Shown piece by piece: positions 27,542 to 36,751 of a stretch of 64,000 nucleotides of DNA. Each line of letters starts with the position of its first letter. Positions within the stretch are counted from its first letter, which is position 1. The DNA lies in the NCBI RefSeq assembly GCF_032401055.1, contig NZ_CP135529.1, forward strand, positions 1,860,001 to 1,924,000, given 5' to 3'. Below the pieces are notes generated by a model that saw only the letters and a program-made list of their open reading frames with translations, did not search any database and was not told the origin of the DNA. A program made the translations under genes and the position numbers. This DNA is from Tardiphaga sp. 709 (GTDB lineage Bacteria; Pseudomonadota; Alphaproteobacteria; Rhizobiales; Xanthobacteraceae).

Positions 27542-27733
27542 TCACGACTTGAAAAAGCGATCCGCCGCATCGCGCGTCGCGCGCTTCAAGGTCATGCTCG
27601 ATTGCAGCCGCGTGATCTCACCATTGAGCAGCGCGATCCGATCGGCGAGTTCTTCCACTGATAGCAGCGAGAGGTCCTGCCCGATCTCGTGGCTGAGCTT
27701 CTTTTTCGGTTTGTCGTCGTCGTCGATCGCCAT
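27542..27733 (-). CDS. DUF1192 family small protein
   Basis: A 63-residue soluble protein with an acidic/basic N-terminus (MAIDDDDKPKKKLSHEIGQD) and a helical core LSVEELADRIALLNGEITRL, the DUF1192 signature. Helices of this kind suggest an oligomerising coiled coil like SlyX. The start at 27733 is chosen over 27784 because homologous sequence begins there. It is divergent from the quinone oxidoreductase gene. Confidence 0.82.
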   Translation of the reverse strand: MAIDDDDKPKKKLSHEIGQDLSLLSVEELADRIALLNGEITRLQSSMTLKRATRDAADRFFKS

Positions 27734-27842
27734 TTGGGGACCTCCCCGTCTCAAATTCGAATATGCACCGGATGTTGCCAGCATTGATCCGGCTGTTTAA
27801 TCAGATGGCCAGCCGACATCCCGCACGCCGCAAGGACAAATC

Positions 27843-28838
27843 ATGGAAAAGCTGCCCACGCAAATGACCGTCGTTGGTATCAGCAAACCGGGCGGCCCCG
27901 AGGTGCTGATTCCCGAAACGCGCCTCGTTCCGAAGCCGGGTCCCGGCGAAATCCTGGTGAAGGTCGCAGCCGCCGGCGTCAATCGTCCGGACGTCGCACA
28001 GCGCTCTGGCGCCTATCCGCCGCCGCCCGGCGCCAGCGATCTGCCCGGCCTCGAAATCTCCGGTGAAGTCGTCGCCCTCGGCGAAGGCGCCACCAAACAC
28101 AAGCTCGGTGACAAGGTGATGTCGCTGGTCGCCGGCGGCGGCTACGCGCAATATTGCATCGCCCAGGATGCGCAGGCGATGACGGTCCCCGAAGGCTTCT
28201 CGATGACCGAGGCCGGCGCCACCGCCGAAACCCTGATGACCGTCTGGCACAACGTGTTCGAACGTGGCGGCTTGCAGCCCGGCGAGACCGTGCTGATCCA
28301 TGGCGGCTCCTCGGGCATCGGCACCATGGCGATCCAGCTCGCCAAGGCGCTAGGTTCCAAGGTGATCGTCACCGTCGGCTCGCAGGACAAGGTCGATGCC
28401 TGCCTCAAGCTCGGCGCCGATCACGCCATCAACTACAAGACCGAGGACTTCGTCGAACGCGTCAAGGAAATCACCAAGACCGGCGTCGAGCTGATCCTCG
28501 ATATGGTGGGCGCGGATTATGTGGAGAAAAACTTCGATGCCGCCGCCGTCGATGGGCGCATCGTGCAGATTGCGGTGCTGAACGGCCCGAAAGCCACCAT
28601 CAACGCTGCCAAGATCATGGTGAAGCGGCTGCACTATACCGGCTCGACTCTGCGGCCCCGCACCAATGCCGACAAGGCCGCCATGGTCAGGGCGATCGAG
28701 GCCAATGTCCTGCCGCTGCTCAAGGCCGGCAAGGTTAAGCCCCTGATGGACAGCACTTTCCCGCTGGAAAAGGCTGCAGACGCGCACAAACGCATGGAAA
28801 CCAGCGCACATATTGGCAAAATTGTGTTGGTCGTTTAG
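27843..28838 (+). CDS. NAD(P)H-quinone oxidoreductase (zinc-free MDR, PIG3 type)
   Basis: A 331-residue soluble medium-chain oxidoreductase. N-terminal GroES-like domain has VKVAAAGVNRPDVAQRSGAY and DLPGLEISGEVVALGEGATK; the Rossmann motif is LIHGGSSGIGTMAIQLAKAL and then KVIVTVGSQDK. No zinc-ligating cysteines are seen, consistent with the quinone oxidoreductase branch that reduces quinones with NADPH. The gene is monocistronic. Confidence 0.9.
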   Translation: MEKLPTQMTVVGISKPGGPEVLIPETRLVPKPGPGEILVKVAAAGVNRPDVAQRSGAYPPPPGASDLPGLEISGEVVALGEGATKHKLGDKVMSLVAGGGYAQYCIAQDAQAMTVPEGFSMTEAGATAETLMTVWHNVFERGGLQPGETVLIHGGSSGIGTMAIQLAKALGSKVIVTVGSQDKVDACLKLGADHAINYKTEDFVERVKEITKTGVELILDMVGADYVEKNFDAAAVDGRIVQIAVLNGPKATINAAKIMVKRLHYTGSTLRPRTNADKAAMVRAIEANVLPLLKAGKVKPLMDSTFPLEKAADAHKRMETSAHIGKIVLVV

Positions 28839-28955
28839 GGCTGGAGAACAGCCGGAAACCCTTTGATTTATCTCGCTTTCATGTCATTTATCGCGCGTCG
28901 GGAAATGGCCCTGCTTCTGCGTGACGCAGGGTCGATGTTTTGTTGATCGCGGAGA

Positions 28956-31808
28956 ATGACATTGCGTTTGATCAGGTGGCTCGCGCCGCTCGCGCTCGGC
29001 CTGATGACTGTTGTTGCCGCAGCACCGGCACAGGCTGTTGACGCTGTCAGCGTCCGCGGTGACGCGCCCGCGATCGATCTCACCGGCATCCTCGAATATC
29101 AACATAGCGACACCGATCGCATCCAGGTCTCCACCGCACCCGGCACCGACGGCATCGTTCGCCGCATCGAGGTGCGTGGCCGCGAAGCCGGTCAGAACTG
29201 GGTGGTGTTCGCGCTCGCCAACAACACCGACGACCAGCTCGATCGTCTGATCGTCGCACCGCATTATCGCATCGTGTCGTCGGGCCTCTTGTGGCCCGAT
29301 CTTGGCCTGTCGCGCATTGCGACCATCACACCGTCGACCGGCGACCGTCCGGAACGTCAGGACTCGGCCACCGCCGATATCTTCCGCGTCACCCTCGACC
29401 CCGGCGCCGTCATCACCTTCGTCGCCGAACTGCGCACCAACAAGCTGCCGCAGCTCTATCTGTGGGAGCCGGAAGCCTACAAGGACAAGGTCAACTCCTT
29501 CACACTGTACCAAGGCATCGTCATCGGCATCTCCGGCCTGCTGGCGCTGGTGCTGACGATCCTGTTCGTCGTGAAGGGCAGCATCATGTTCCCGGCCGCC
29601 GCGGCACTGGCCTGGGCTGTGCTGGTCTATATCGGTGTCGACTTCGGCTTCTGGGGCAAGGTGCTCGACATGTCCCAAGGCGCCGAGCGCGTCTGGCGCG
29701 CCTCGGGGGAAGCGATCCTGGCGGCGACGCTGCTGGTGTTCCTGTTTGCTTATCTCAATCTCAGTCGATGGCATGTCCGCTACTCGCACATCACGCTGGG
29801 CTGGCTGGCTTTCCTTGGCTCTCTCGTAGGTCTGGCGCTGTTCGATCCTGCGGTCGCCTCGGGCATCGCGCGCATCTCGCTGGTGCTCATCGCCTTCGCC
29901 GGCTTTGCGCTGATCGTCTATCTCTCCACCCATGGCTTCGACCGCGCGGTGTTGCTGATTCCGACCTGGTTCCTGCTTGTGGTCTGGGTCGTTGCCGCTG
30001 GCATGACCGTCGCCGGCAGCGTCACTAATGACATCGTCGGGCCCGCGCTGCTCGGCGGGCTCGTGCTGATCGTGATGCTGATCGGCTTCACGGTCATGCA
30101 GCATGCTTTCGCAGGTGGCGGCGCCACCAATGGCATCGTGTCGGACGTCGAGCGCCGCGCGCTGGCGCTGACCGGCTCCGGCGATCTGATCTGGGACTGG
30201 GACGTCTCGGCCGACAAGGTGTTCACCAGCCCTGAGACCGAAGCGCTCCTCGGCCTCAAACGCGGCACGCTGGAAGGCCCTGCCGCAAGCTGGCTCGAAG
30301 TGCTCCACCCGCTCGATCAGGACCGCTTCCGGGCGGCGCTGGACAGCGTGCTCGACCAGCGTCGCGGCCGCCTCGTGCAGGACTTCCGCCTGCGCACGCC
30401 CGACGGTCACTTCATGTGGTTCGCGCTGAAAGCACGCCCGGTAGTTGGCTCCGACGGCGAAGTGTCACGCGTGGTCGGCACCCTCACCGACGTCACCGAG
30501 ATCAAGAACGCCGAAGAACGCATGCTGCACGACTCGGTGCACGACAATCTCACCGGCCTGCCGAACCGCAAGCTGTTCATCGACCGCCTCAACGCCGTGG
30601 CGAATTTCTCCAAGACCGTGCCCACGATGCGGCCGACCATCATGGTGATCGACCTCGATCGCTTCAAACAGGTCAACGATTCCGTCGGCATCGCCGTCGG
30701 CGACTCGATCCTTCTGACGCTGGCCCGTCGCCTCACCCGCATCCTGAAGCCGCAAGACACGCTGGCCCGCCTCGCCGGCGACCAGTTCGGCCTGATCCTG
30801 ATGTCCGAGCAGGACGCCGCCAAGATCACCGCCTTCGCCGAAACCATCCGCAAGACCATCCGCGCACCGATTGCCTTCAACGACCGCGAGATCTTCCTGA
30901 CCGCATCGATCGGCTTGGCGCTTTCTGACCCCGCGGTGCCCCTCACCGACGAGCTCATCAAGGACGCCGAGCTTGCGATGTATCACTCCAAGCGCATCGG
31001 CGGCGACCGCATCGACGTCTACAAACCGGCCATGCGCGCCCGCAAAACAGATCGCCTGACGCTCGAATCCGAACTGCGGCGCGCCATTGAGCGCCAGGAA
31101 ATCACCATCCTGTACCAGCCCATCGTTCGGCTGGAAGATCGCTCCATCGCCGGCTTCGAAGCGCTGGCGCGTTGGGATCACCCGAAGCTCGGCCGCATGT
31201 CGCCGTCGGAATTCATCGCCATCGCCGAAGAGATCGGCCTGATCATCGATCTCGGCATGTTCGTGATGGATCAGACCGCACGCCAGCTCGCGATCTGGCA
31301 GCGCGCGATGCGCTCGCGCGAGCCGATCTTCGCCAGCGTCAACGTCTCCTCGCGGCAGCTGCTGCGCCACGACCTCCTGCATGACATCCGCACCGTGCTG
31401 TCACGCTCTTCAGTCGCTCGTGGCACGCTGAAGCTCGAGCTCACGGAATCGCTGGTGATGGAAAATCCGGAACATGCAGCGCAGATGCTGCACCGGATCC
31501 GCGAACTCGGTACGGGTCTTTCGCTCGACGATTTCGGTACCGGCCACTCATCGCTATCCTATCTGCAGCGCTTCCCGTTCGACACGCTGAAGATCGACCA
31601 GTCCTTCGTCCGCACCACCGCGCGCGGCACCCGCCCGGTGATCCTCAAATCCATCATCGCGATGGCCCACGATCTCGGCATGGACGTCGTCGCCGAAGGC
31701 GTCGAGACAGATTCGGATGCGGTGGAGATGTATCAGCTCGGCTGCGAATACGCCCAGGCTTTGCCTTTGGCGAGCCGATGGATGCGGATGCGGCGATGCG
31801 CATGCTGA
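28956..31808 (+). CDS. Membrane PAS-GGDEF-EAL protein with a frameshifted C-terminus
   Basis: A 950-residue protein: signal peptide, a periplasmic domain (about 25-180), a block of seven or so transmembrane helices (about 185-380), PAS (about 400-520), GGDEF (about 530-690) and EAL (about 700-945). The GGDEF site is degenerate, AGDQF, so cyclase activity is doubtful. EAL motifs look intact (GFEALARW, VNVSSRQLLRHD, ELTESLVMEN, DDFGTGHSSLSYL, KIDQSF, AEGVET), suggesting cyclic-di-GMP phosphodiesterase activity. At about 31757 one G appears missing: the +1 frame reads FAFGEPMDADAAMRMLTEER and ends at 31836, while the current frame ends in an unrelated tail. The lost part is the final EAL strand and helix. 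Confidence 0.85.
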   Translation: MTLRLIRWLAPLALGLMTVVAAAPAQAVDAVSVRGDAPAIDLTGILEYQHSDTDRIQVSTAPGTDGIVRRIEVRGREAGQNWVVFALANNTDDQLDRLIVAPHYRIVSSGLLWPDLGLSRIATITPSTGDRPERQDSATADIFRVTLDPGAVITFVAELRTNKLPQLYLWEPEAYKDKVNSFTLYQGIVIGISGLLALVLTILFVVKGSIMFPAAAALAWAVLVYIGVDFGFWGKVLDMSQGAERVWRASGEAILAATLLVFLFAYLNLSRWHVRYSHITLGWLAFLGSLVGLALFDPAVASGIARISLVLIAFAGFALIVYLSTHGFDRAVLLIPTWFLLVVWVVAAGMTVAGSVTNDIVGPALLGGLVLIVMLIGFTVMQHAFAGGGATNGIVSDVERRALALTGSGDLIWDWDVSADKVFTSPETEALLGLKRGTLEGPAASWLEVLHPLDQDRFRAALDSVLDQRRGRLVQDFRLRTPDGHFMWFALKARPVVGSDGEVSRVVGTLTDVTEIKNAEERMLHDSVHDNLTGLPNRKLFIDRLNAVANFSKTVPTMRPTIMVIDLDRFKQVNDSVGIAVGDSILLTLARRLTRILKPQDTLARLAGDQFGLILMSEQDAAKITAFAETIRKTIRAPIAFNDREIFLTASIGLALSDPAVPLTDELIKDAELAMYHSKRIGGDRIDVYKPAMRARKTDRLTLESELRRAIERQEITILYQPIVRLEDRSIAGFEALARWDHPKLGRMSPSEFIAIAEEIGLIIDLGMFVMDQTARQLAIWQRAMRSREPIFASVNVSSRQLLRHDLLHDIRTVLSRSSVARGTLKLELTESLVMENPEHAAQMLHRIRELGTGLSLDDFGTGHSSLSYLQRFPFDTLKIDQSFVRTTARGTRPVILKSIIAMAHDLGMDVVAEGVETDSDAVEMYQLGCEYAQALPLASRWMRMRRCAC

Positions 31809-31905
31809 CGGAAGAGCGATTGGAAGCGGCGAGCTGACTCGAGCCGGATACCACTCGTAAACCATACCTGCGCAGCTGCGACCTCTTGCCCTCTGCAAGG
31901 AGAGA

Positions 31906-33597
31906 TTGCGCGATTCGCATTTAGCAATTCGGCAAGATTCACGTGGTAGGCAAACACCATATTCATTTGTGGTTGCATCGCTCATCGTGACGTCAATTTC
32001 CACCCATGAACTGCCATTTCTGGCGGACGCCGCGGTTGCGGCCCCACGTCCCCATGACCGGCTTCGGCTGTTTTTGGTCGTGGCGGGCGCGATGGCGATC
32101 GGCGCGGTCTATGCCGGATGGGCCGGCGAGGACGCCAATTGGGATTGGCAGAATTATCACGAATACAACGTCTGGGCATTGCTCAATGGCCGTTACGATC
32201 ACGATGTAATCCCACCGGGCTTCCAGACCCACTTCAACCCGATCATCTACTTCCCCTGGTACTATCTCCGTCACGCGCTGCCGCCGGTTATTGCCGGGAT
32301 GACCATGGGCGCGGTGCATGGGCTCAATCTCGCGCTGGTCTACTGGCTGTCACGGATCGTGCTCGGGCACGCAGCCAATACGATGACGGTTGTCGCTGCA
32401 TTGTTGCTGGCTGCGCTGGGGCCGATGACGCTGTCAGAAGTCGGCACCAGTTTTTCCGACATTCTCACTGCGATCCCGATTATCGCCGGGCTAGCGCTGA
32501 TGCTGGCTGCCGATGAGCCACGACCGATACGTTACATCGTCGCAGGACTTCTGGTCGGCCTCGCGCTCGGCTTCAAACTCACCAACATCGTCTTCGCAAT
32601 TGGTCTGGCAGGCGCCGCACTTGCCGCGGCACGCCCTCTGATGGCCGTAACCTGCCTCGCCATCGGCGGCGCGATCGGCACGATCATGACGGGCGGCGTC
32701 TGGAGCCTGATGCTGTGGCGTGAATTCGGCAATCCGTTCTTCCCGCTGTTGAATAGTCTGTTTCCCTCGCCGGAGATGCGAGAAATTACGCTGCTCGATC
32801 GCCAATTCATTCCGAAGGGAATTCTGGATGGCCTAGCCTATCCATTTCATTGGCTCGTCGGAAATTTCCGCAGCTCAGAGCTACCGTTTCGCGACGCACG
32901 CTTTGCGATGCTATGCGTGTTGCTTCCGATCGCCTTCATTGCTCAAATAAAGTATGCGCGCGCTATTTTTTCGCGGCGTGACTTGCAACTCCTGATCTTC
33001 TTTGTCACGTCTTATGCGGTCTGGCTGATCTTGTTCTCGATCCAGCGCTATGCCGTCGCACTGGAATTGCTGACCGGGCCACTAATCGTGTTGTTGCTGG
33101 TACGCATTGTCACGGCATTTCGCTCGACCATCCCCACGCATCCTGTCAACCAACACGCAAGCCGCTCGATCTTCATCATTGCAGCGATCACCGCTGCATG
33201 GTCGCAGCCAACCGACTGGTGGCGACGACCATGGTCAAATCCCTACGCGCCAATGATTTCCTCGCGGCTTTCGCAACCCGCGACCTATCTGTTACTCGAC
33301 AAGCCGCTGGCTTTCGTTGCACCACTCCTGCCTGCTGGATCCCGCTTCTACACGATTGCCGATCTCGCTTTGCCGATCCTGCCTGCCGGCAAATACGACA
33401 ATCGCATCCGAGCGGGTTTGAAGGAGCCATTGCCCGGCGGCATGTGGGAGATGCACATCAAAGGTCGGCCGTTCCGCGCAGAAGCACTGGCTGCCTATGA
33501 CCTGATGATCGATGCGACGCAGCCCTGCGTGGAGATCGAAGGTGCCCAACTGGGCTCCACCAACGTGGCGTGTCCGTTGCGCTCCACCGGCTCCTGA
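31906..33597 (+). CDS. Polytopic membrane protein, possibly a GT-C-type glycosyltransferase
   Basis: A protein of 536 to 563 residues with about ten transmembrane helices and a large C-terminal soluble part (about 440-560). Near the N-terminus, EDANWDWQNYHEYNVWALLN has acidic residues in the first loop, as in GT-C glycosyltransferases that use lipid-linked sugars. The start is uncertain: TTG 31906 follows a strong AAGGAG site but gives 27 polar residues; GTG 31987 (VTSISTHELP) starts closer to the first helix. No specific family was recognised with confidence. Confidence 0.65.
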   Translation: MRDSHLAIRQDSRGRQTPYSFVVASLIVTSISTHELPFLADAAVAAPRPHDRLRLFLVVAGAMAIGAVYAGWAGEDANWDWQNYHEYNVWALLNGRYDHDVIPPGFQTHFNPIIYFPWYYLRHALPPVIAGMTMGAVHGLNLALVYWLSRIVLGHAANTMTVVAALLLAALGPMTLSEVGTSFSDILTAIPIIAGLALMLAADEPRPIRYIVAGLLVGLALGFKLTNIVFAIGLAGAALAAARPLMAVTCLAIGGAIGTIMTGGVWSLMLWREFGNPFFPLLNSLFPSPEMREITLLDRQFIPKGILDGLAYPFHWLVGNFRSSELPFRDARFAMLCVLLPIAFIAQIKYARAIFSRRDLQLLIFFVTSYAVWLILFSIQRYAVALELLTGPLIVLLLVRIVTAFRSTIPTHPVNQHASRSIFIIAAITAAWSQPTDWWRRPWSNPYAPMISSRLSQPATYLLLDKPLAFVAPLLPAGSRFYTIADLALPILPAGKYDNRIRAGLKEPLPGGMWEMHIKGRPFRAEALAAYDLMIDATQPCVEIEGAQLGSTNVACPLRSTGS

Positions 33598-33599
33598 CG

Positions 33600-34238
33600 T
33601 CAGGCGTGCCCGGCCTCGGCCGACAACATCCCCGGGGCGATCCCGATCTTCTGCAGCGCGCGAAGATACTTCTCCTCGACATCACCGCCGAAGATGAGAT
33701 CCTCATCAGCCGCGCAATGCAGCCAGCCGTTGCCCTGGATTTCGTCTTCCAGCTGGCCCGGCGCCCAGCCGGCATAGCCCAGCGCGAGAATCGCGTGCTT
33801 GGGTCCACCGCCATTGGCGATGGCGCGCAGGATATCCACGGTCGCCGTGAGGCAGACGCCATCGTCGATCGGCAGCGTCGCATCCTTAATGAAGAAATCG
33901 CTGGAATGCAGCACGAAACCGCGGCCCGTCTCGACCGGGCCACCCTTCAGCACTTTCATGCTTTCGGCGCTTTCCGGGAGCTTGATGCTGTCGGACTTTT
34001 CAATGATGTCCAGTTGAACCAGCAATTCGGGAAAATCGATGCTCCCTGCAGGCCGATTGACGATGATGCCCATGGCACCTTCCGACGAATGCGCGCAGAC
34101 GTAAATCACCGAACGGGCAAAGCGCTCGTCTTCCATCACAGGCATGGCGATCAGCAACTGCCCGTCGAGGTAGTTGCCTGTGTCGCCGGCGCTGGATTTC
34201 GCGCGGCTTTTCCGCGGGCGCTTGCGAGTGGGTTCCAT
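33600..34238 (-). CDS. YqgE/AlgH family protein (DUF179)
   Basis: A 212-residue cytoplasmic protein. The family signature is clear: [56 protein letters not shown] and [19 protein letters not shown]. The start at 34238 ([14 protein letters not shown]) is chosen since homologous sequence begins soon after; upstream residues to 34313 look non-coding. AlgH influences alginate gene expression in Pseudomonas, but the biochemical function is unknown. Confidence 0.9.
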   Translation of the reverse strand: MEPTRKRPRKSRAKSSAGDTGNYLDGQLLIAMPVMEDERFARSVIYVCAHSSEGAMGIIVNRPAGSIDFPELLVQLDIIEKSDSIKLPESAESMKVLKGGPVETGRGFVLHSSDFFIKDATLPIDDGVCLTATVDILRAIANGGGPKHAILALGYAGWAPGQLEDEIQGNGWLHCAADEDLIFGGDVEEKYLRALQKIGIAPGMLSAEAGHA

Positions 34239-34392
34239 CAGCAAACCGCTCTCATTTCGTTGCCTATCCTGATATTGGGTCTGGGTTCTGTCAATCAGCC
34301 TTCCGCAACGCATACGAAAACCGGATCACAAGCAGTTCAATAGCTTAAGACAGGTTTGGCTTTATGACAGGCCCACCCTGTAAGGACGCCCG

Positions 34393-35220
34393 ATGACCGC
34401 ATCTGTTCCACATCACATTGTCGCTGTCTGCGCCGCGGGCCTGCTCCTCACCTGCAGCGCGCAGGCAGAGGACACCTCACCTTGGCAGATAGACAGTCAT
34501 TCGCAGATCAGGCTTGTGGCAGGCTCGCGTAGCGGGCCGGTGATGCTGGGGGGTATCGCGATCCAGCTGCAGCCCGGCTGGCATACCTATTGGCGGAACC
34601 CCGGTGATTCCGGGGTGCCGCCCCGCTTCGATTTCTCCAAATCGGAGAACCTGGATACCGTCACCATCCTGTGGCCCGCGCCGAAAAAATTCGAGGATGG
34701 CGCCGGCGGCCTGTCGCTGGGCTATGTGAAACAGGTGGTGCTGCCGATGCGGGTGATCGCCAAGGACCCCGGCAAGCCAGTGATTCTCCGTGCGGCAATC
34801 AATTACGCGGTCTGCGACAAGCTATGCATTCCGGTCGACGCCAATGCCGAACTCGCTTTTACCAGCGTGGCCAGCACTGAAGACGGCGCGCTCACCGCGG
34901 CGCTCGATACCGTGCCGAAGCCGGCGACCATGGGCGACGCCGGTCCGCTGACGGTGCGCGACCTCAAGCGCGAGGGCAAGAATGTGTTCGTCGACGTCGT
35001 TGCGCCAGAGGGCAGCGAACCCAACCTGTTCGTCGAGGGCCCGACGCCGGAATGGGCGCTGCCCATCCCCAAACTCGAGGCCAAGAACCCGCCGGGCGTG
35101 AAGCGCTTCAGCTTCGAACTCGATGGCGTGCCGCCCGGTGCCACGACCGACGGCGCCGCGCTGAAACTGACGCTGGTCGGCAGCGACCGGGCGTATGAGT
35201 TCAACGTCAACCTGCCCTGA
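34393..35220 (+). CDS. DsbD-alpha-domain-like periplasmic protein
   Basis: A 275-residue exported protein with signal peptide (about 1-25, ending AQAED) and a domain like the N-terminal thiol-oxidoreductase domain of DsbD/ScsB. It has a YWRNPGDSGVPPRFDF block and the redox-type cysteine pair in NYAVCDKLCIPVDANAEL. The membrane and thioredoxin domains of full DsbD are missing, so it needs a separate electron donor or has another role. It is transcribed away from the AlgH gene. Confidence 0.8.
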   Translation: MTASVPHHIVAVCAAGLLLTCSAQAEDTSPWQIDSHSQIRLVAGSRSGPVMLGGIAIQLQPGWHTYWRNPGDSGVPPRFDFSKSENLDTVTILWPAPKKFEDGAGGLSLGYVKQVVLPMRVIAKDPGKPVILRAAINYAVCDKLCIPVDANAELAFTSVASTEDGALTAALDTVPKPATMGDAGPLTVRDLKREGKNVFVDVVAPEGSEPNLFVEGPTPEWALPIPKLEAKNPPGVKRFSFELDGVPPGATTDGAALKLTLVGSDRAYEFNVNLP

Positions 35221-35333
35221 TACCACTCGCGTTTAGCCTGTTGCGCGCAACCGCACATCTCCGTCCAACCGGATGTTAACGACTGCTTGCTACGCCAGAC
35301 CACCGCCGCGCGCCTGCGGCTGAGGACCTTGTC

Positions 35334-36710
35334 GTGGCCGTGATGGACGCAAACTCCGCACCCGCAACCGCGCCCACCGGCCTCAAGGCCAGGCTGCGCG
35401 CGCTGTTCACCGGCTCAGGCGAAGCCTCGCTGACACGCCGCCTAGCTGGCACCATCTTCCTCATTCGTGTGATTTCCGCCGGTCTCGCTTATTTCGCGCA
35501 GATCCTGCTGGCGCGCTGGATGGGCACGTCGGATTACGGCATCTATGTCTATGTCTGGACCTGGGTACTGTTGCTCGGCTCGATGATGGATTTCGGTATC
35601 GCCGCTTCAGCCCAGAAGATCATTCCGGAATATCGCGCCAGCGGCGACCACGCACGGCTGCGCGGCTTTCTATCCGGCAGCCGCTGGATGACCGGCATCG
35701 TCTCGGTGATCGTCTCGCTGCTGCTCGCCGGCCTCGTCAAACTCATCTCGCCCTGGATCGACGCCGAGACCGTGGTGCCGCTCTATCTCGGCTGCCTGAC
35801 ACTACCGGCCTTTGTCGTTGCCAACACGCAGGATGGCATCGCGCGCTCGCATGACTGGATGCGCCTCGGCCTGATGCCGCAATTCATCATCCGCCAGGCG
35901 CTCATCATCGGCTTCACCGCCGGCGCCTTCGCGCTGGGCTTTAAGCTTGGTGCGACCATCGCGATGCTGGCCAGCGTCGCGGCCGTCTGGGTCGCGATGG
36001 TCGGCCAGATGATCGTGCTCAATCGCCGGCTTGCGGCGCATATCGAACCCGGCCCGAAAGCCTATGACTATCGCGGCTGGCTCGCAGTGTCGTTGCCGAT
36101 CCTGCTGGTTGAGAGCTTCTATCTGCTGCTGTCCTACACCGATGTGCTGGTGCTGCAGCAGTTCGTCTCATCTGACGAAGTCGGTGTGTATTTCGCTGTC
36201 GTGAAGACCCTGGCGCTGGTGTCGTTCATTCACTATGCAATGTCAGCCACGACGGCGCATCGCTTCACTGAATATCACGCCGCTGGCGATAAAGACCGCC
36301 TCGCCGCCTATGTAACGCATGCCATCAAGTGGACGTTCTGGCCGTCGCTCGCGGCGACGCTGATCCTGCTCGCTTTGGGCAAGCCGCTGCTCTGGCTGTT
36401 CGGTCCGCAATTCATGGGCGGTTACGACATCATGTTCATCGCAGCCATCGGCCTCGTGGTGCGGGCCGCAATCGGTCCGGTCGAGCGGCTGCTCAACATG
36501 CTCGGCCACCAGCACATTTGCGCCGTCGCCTACGCGTCGGCCTTCGTCATGAATCTGGTGCTGTGCCTCGTGCTCGTGCCGAAATTCGGTGGCCACGGTG
36601 CGGCAGCAGCAACCTCGATCGCGCTGACATTCGAGACGATCTTGTTGTTCTGGATTGTGCGGCAGCGCCTCGGGCTGCACGTGCTCGCCTTCGGGAAGCG
36701 CGCCGCCTGA
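35334..36710 (+). CDS. Polysaccharide flippase (MATE/MOP superfamily)
   Basis: A 458-residue integral membrane protein with 12 or so helices, similar to oligosaccharide flippases with a polysaccharide-biosynthesis C-terminal domain. It begins after a polar N-terminus with RRLAGTIFLIRVISAGLAYF; LARWMGTSDYGIYVYVWTWV is the typical first-repeat loop and GPVERLLNMLGHQHICAVAY lies in the C-terminal repeat. It would move lipid-linked glycans across the inner membrane. Start is GTG 35334 or ATG 35343. No other glycan genes are adjacent. Confidence 0.85.
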   Translation: MAVMDANSAPATAPTGLKARLRALFTGSGEASLTRRLAGTIFLIRVISAGLAYFAQILLARWMGTSDYGIYVYVWTWVLLLGSMMDFGIAASAQKIIPEYRASGDHARLRGFLSGSRWMTGIVSVIVSLLLAGLVKLISPWIDAETVVPLYLGCLTLPAFVVANTQDGIARSHDWMRLGLMPQFIIRQALIIGFTAGAFALGFKLGATIAMLASVAAVWVAMVGQMIVLNRRLAAHIEPGPKAYDYRGWLAVSLPILLVESFYLLLSYTDVLVLQQFVSSDEVGVYFAVVKTLALVSFIHYAMSATTAHRFTEYHAAGDKDRLAAYVTHAIKWTFWPSLAATLILLALGKPLLWLFGPQFMGGYDIMFIAAIGLVVRAAIGPVERLLNMLGHQHICAVAYASAFVMNLVLCLVLVPKFGGHGAAAATSIALTFETILLFWIVRQRLGLHVLAFGKRAA

Positions 36711-36751
36711 CAACCTCCCCCTGCAAGGCAGGAGGAGGTCAGGAAGCAAAT

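Noticed and set aside
28884-30410. 508-codon minus-strand frame opposite the EAL protein
   Set aside because: His/Asp/Arg/Gln-rich composition is the usual signature of an antisense frame; no domain is seen.
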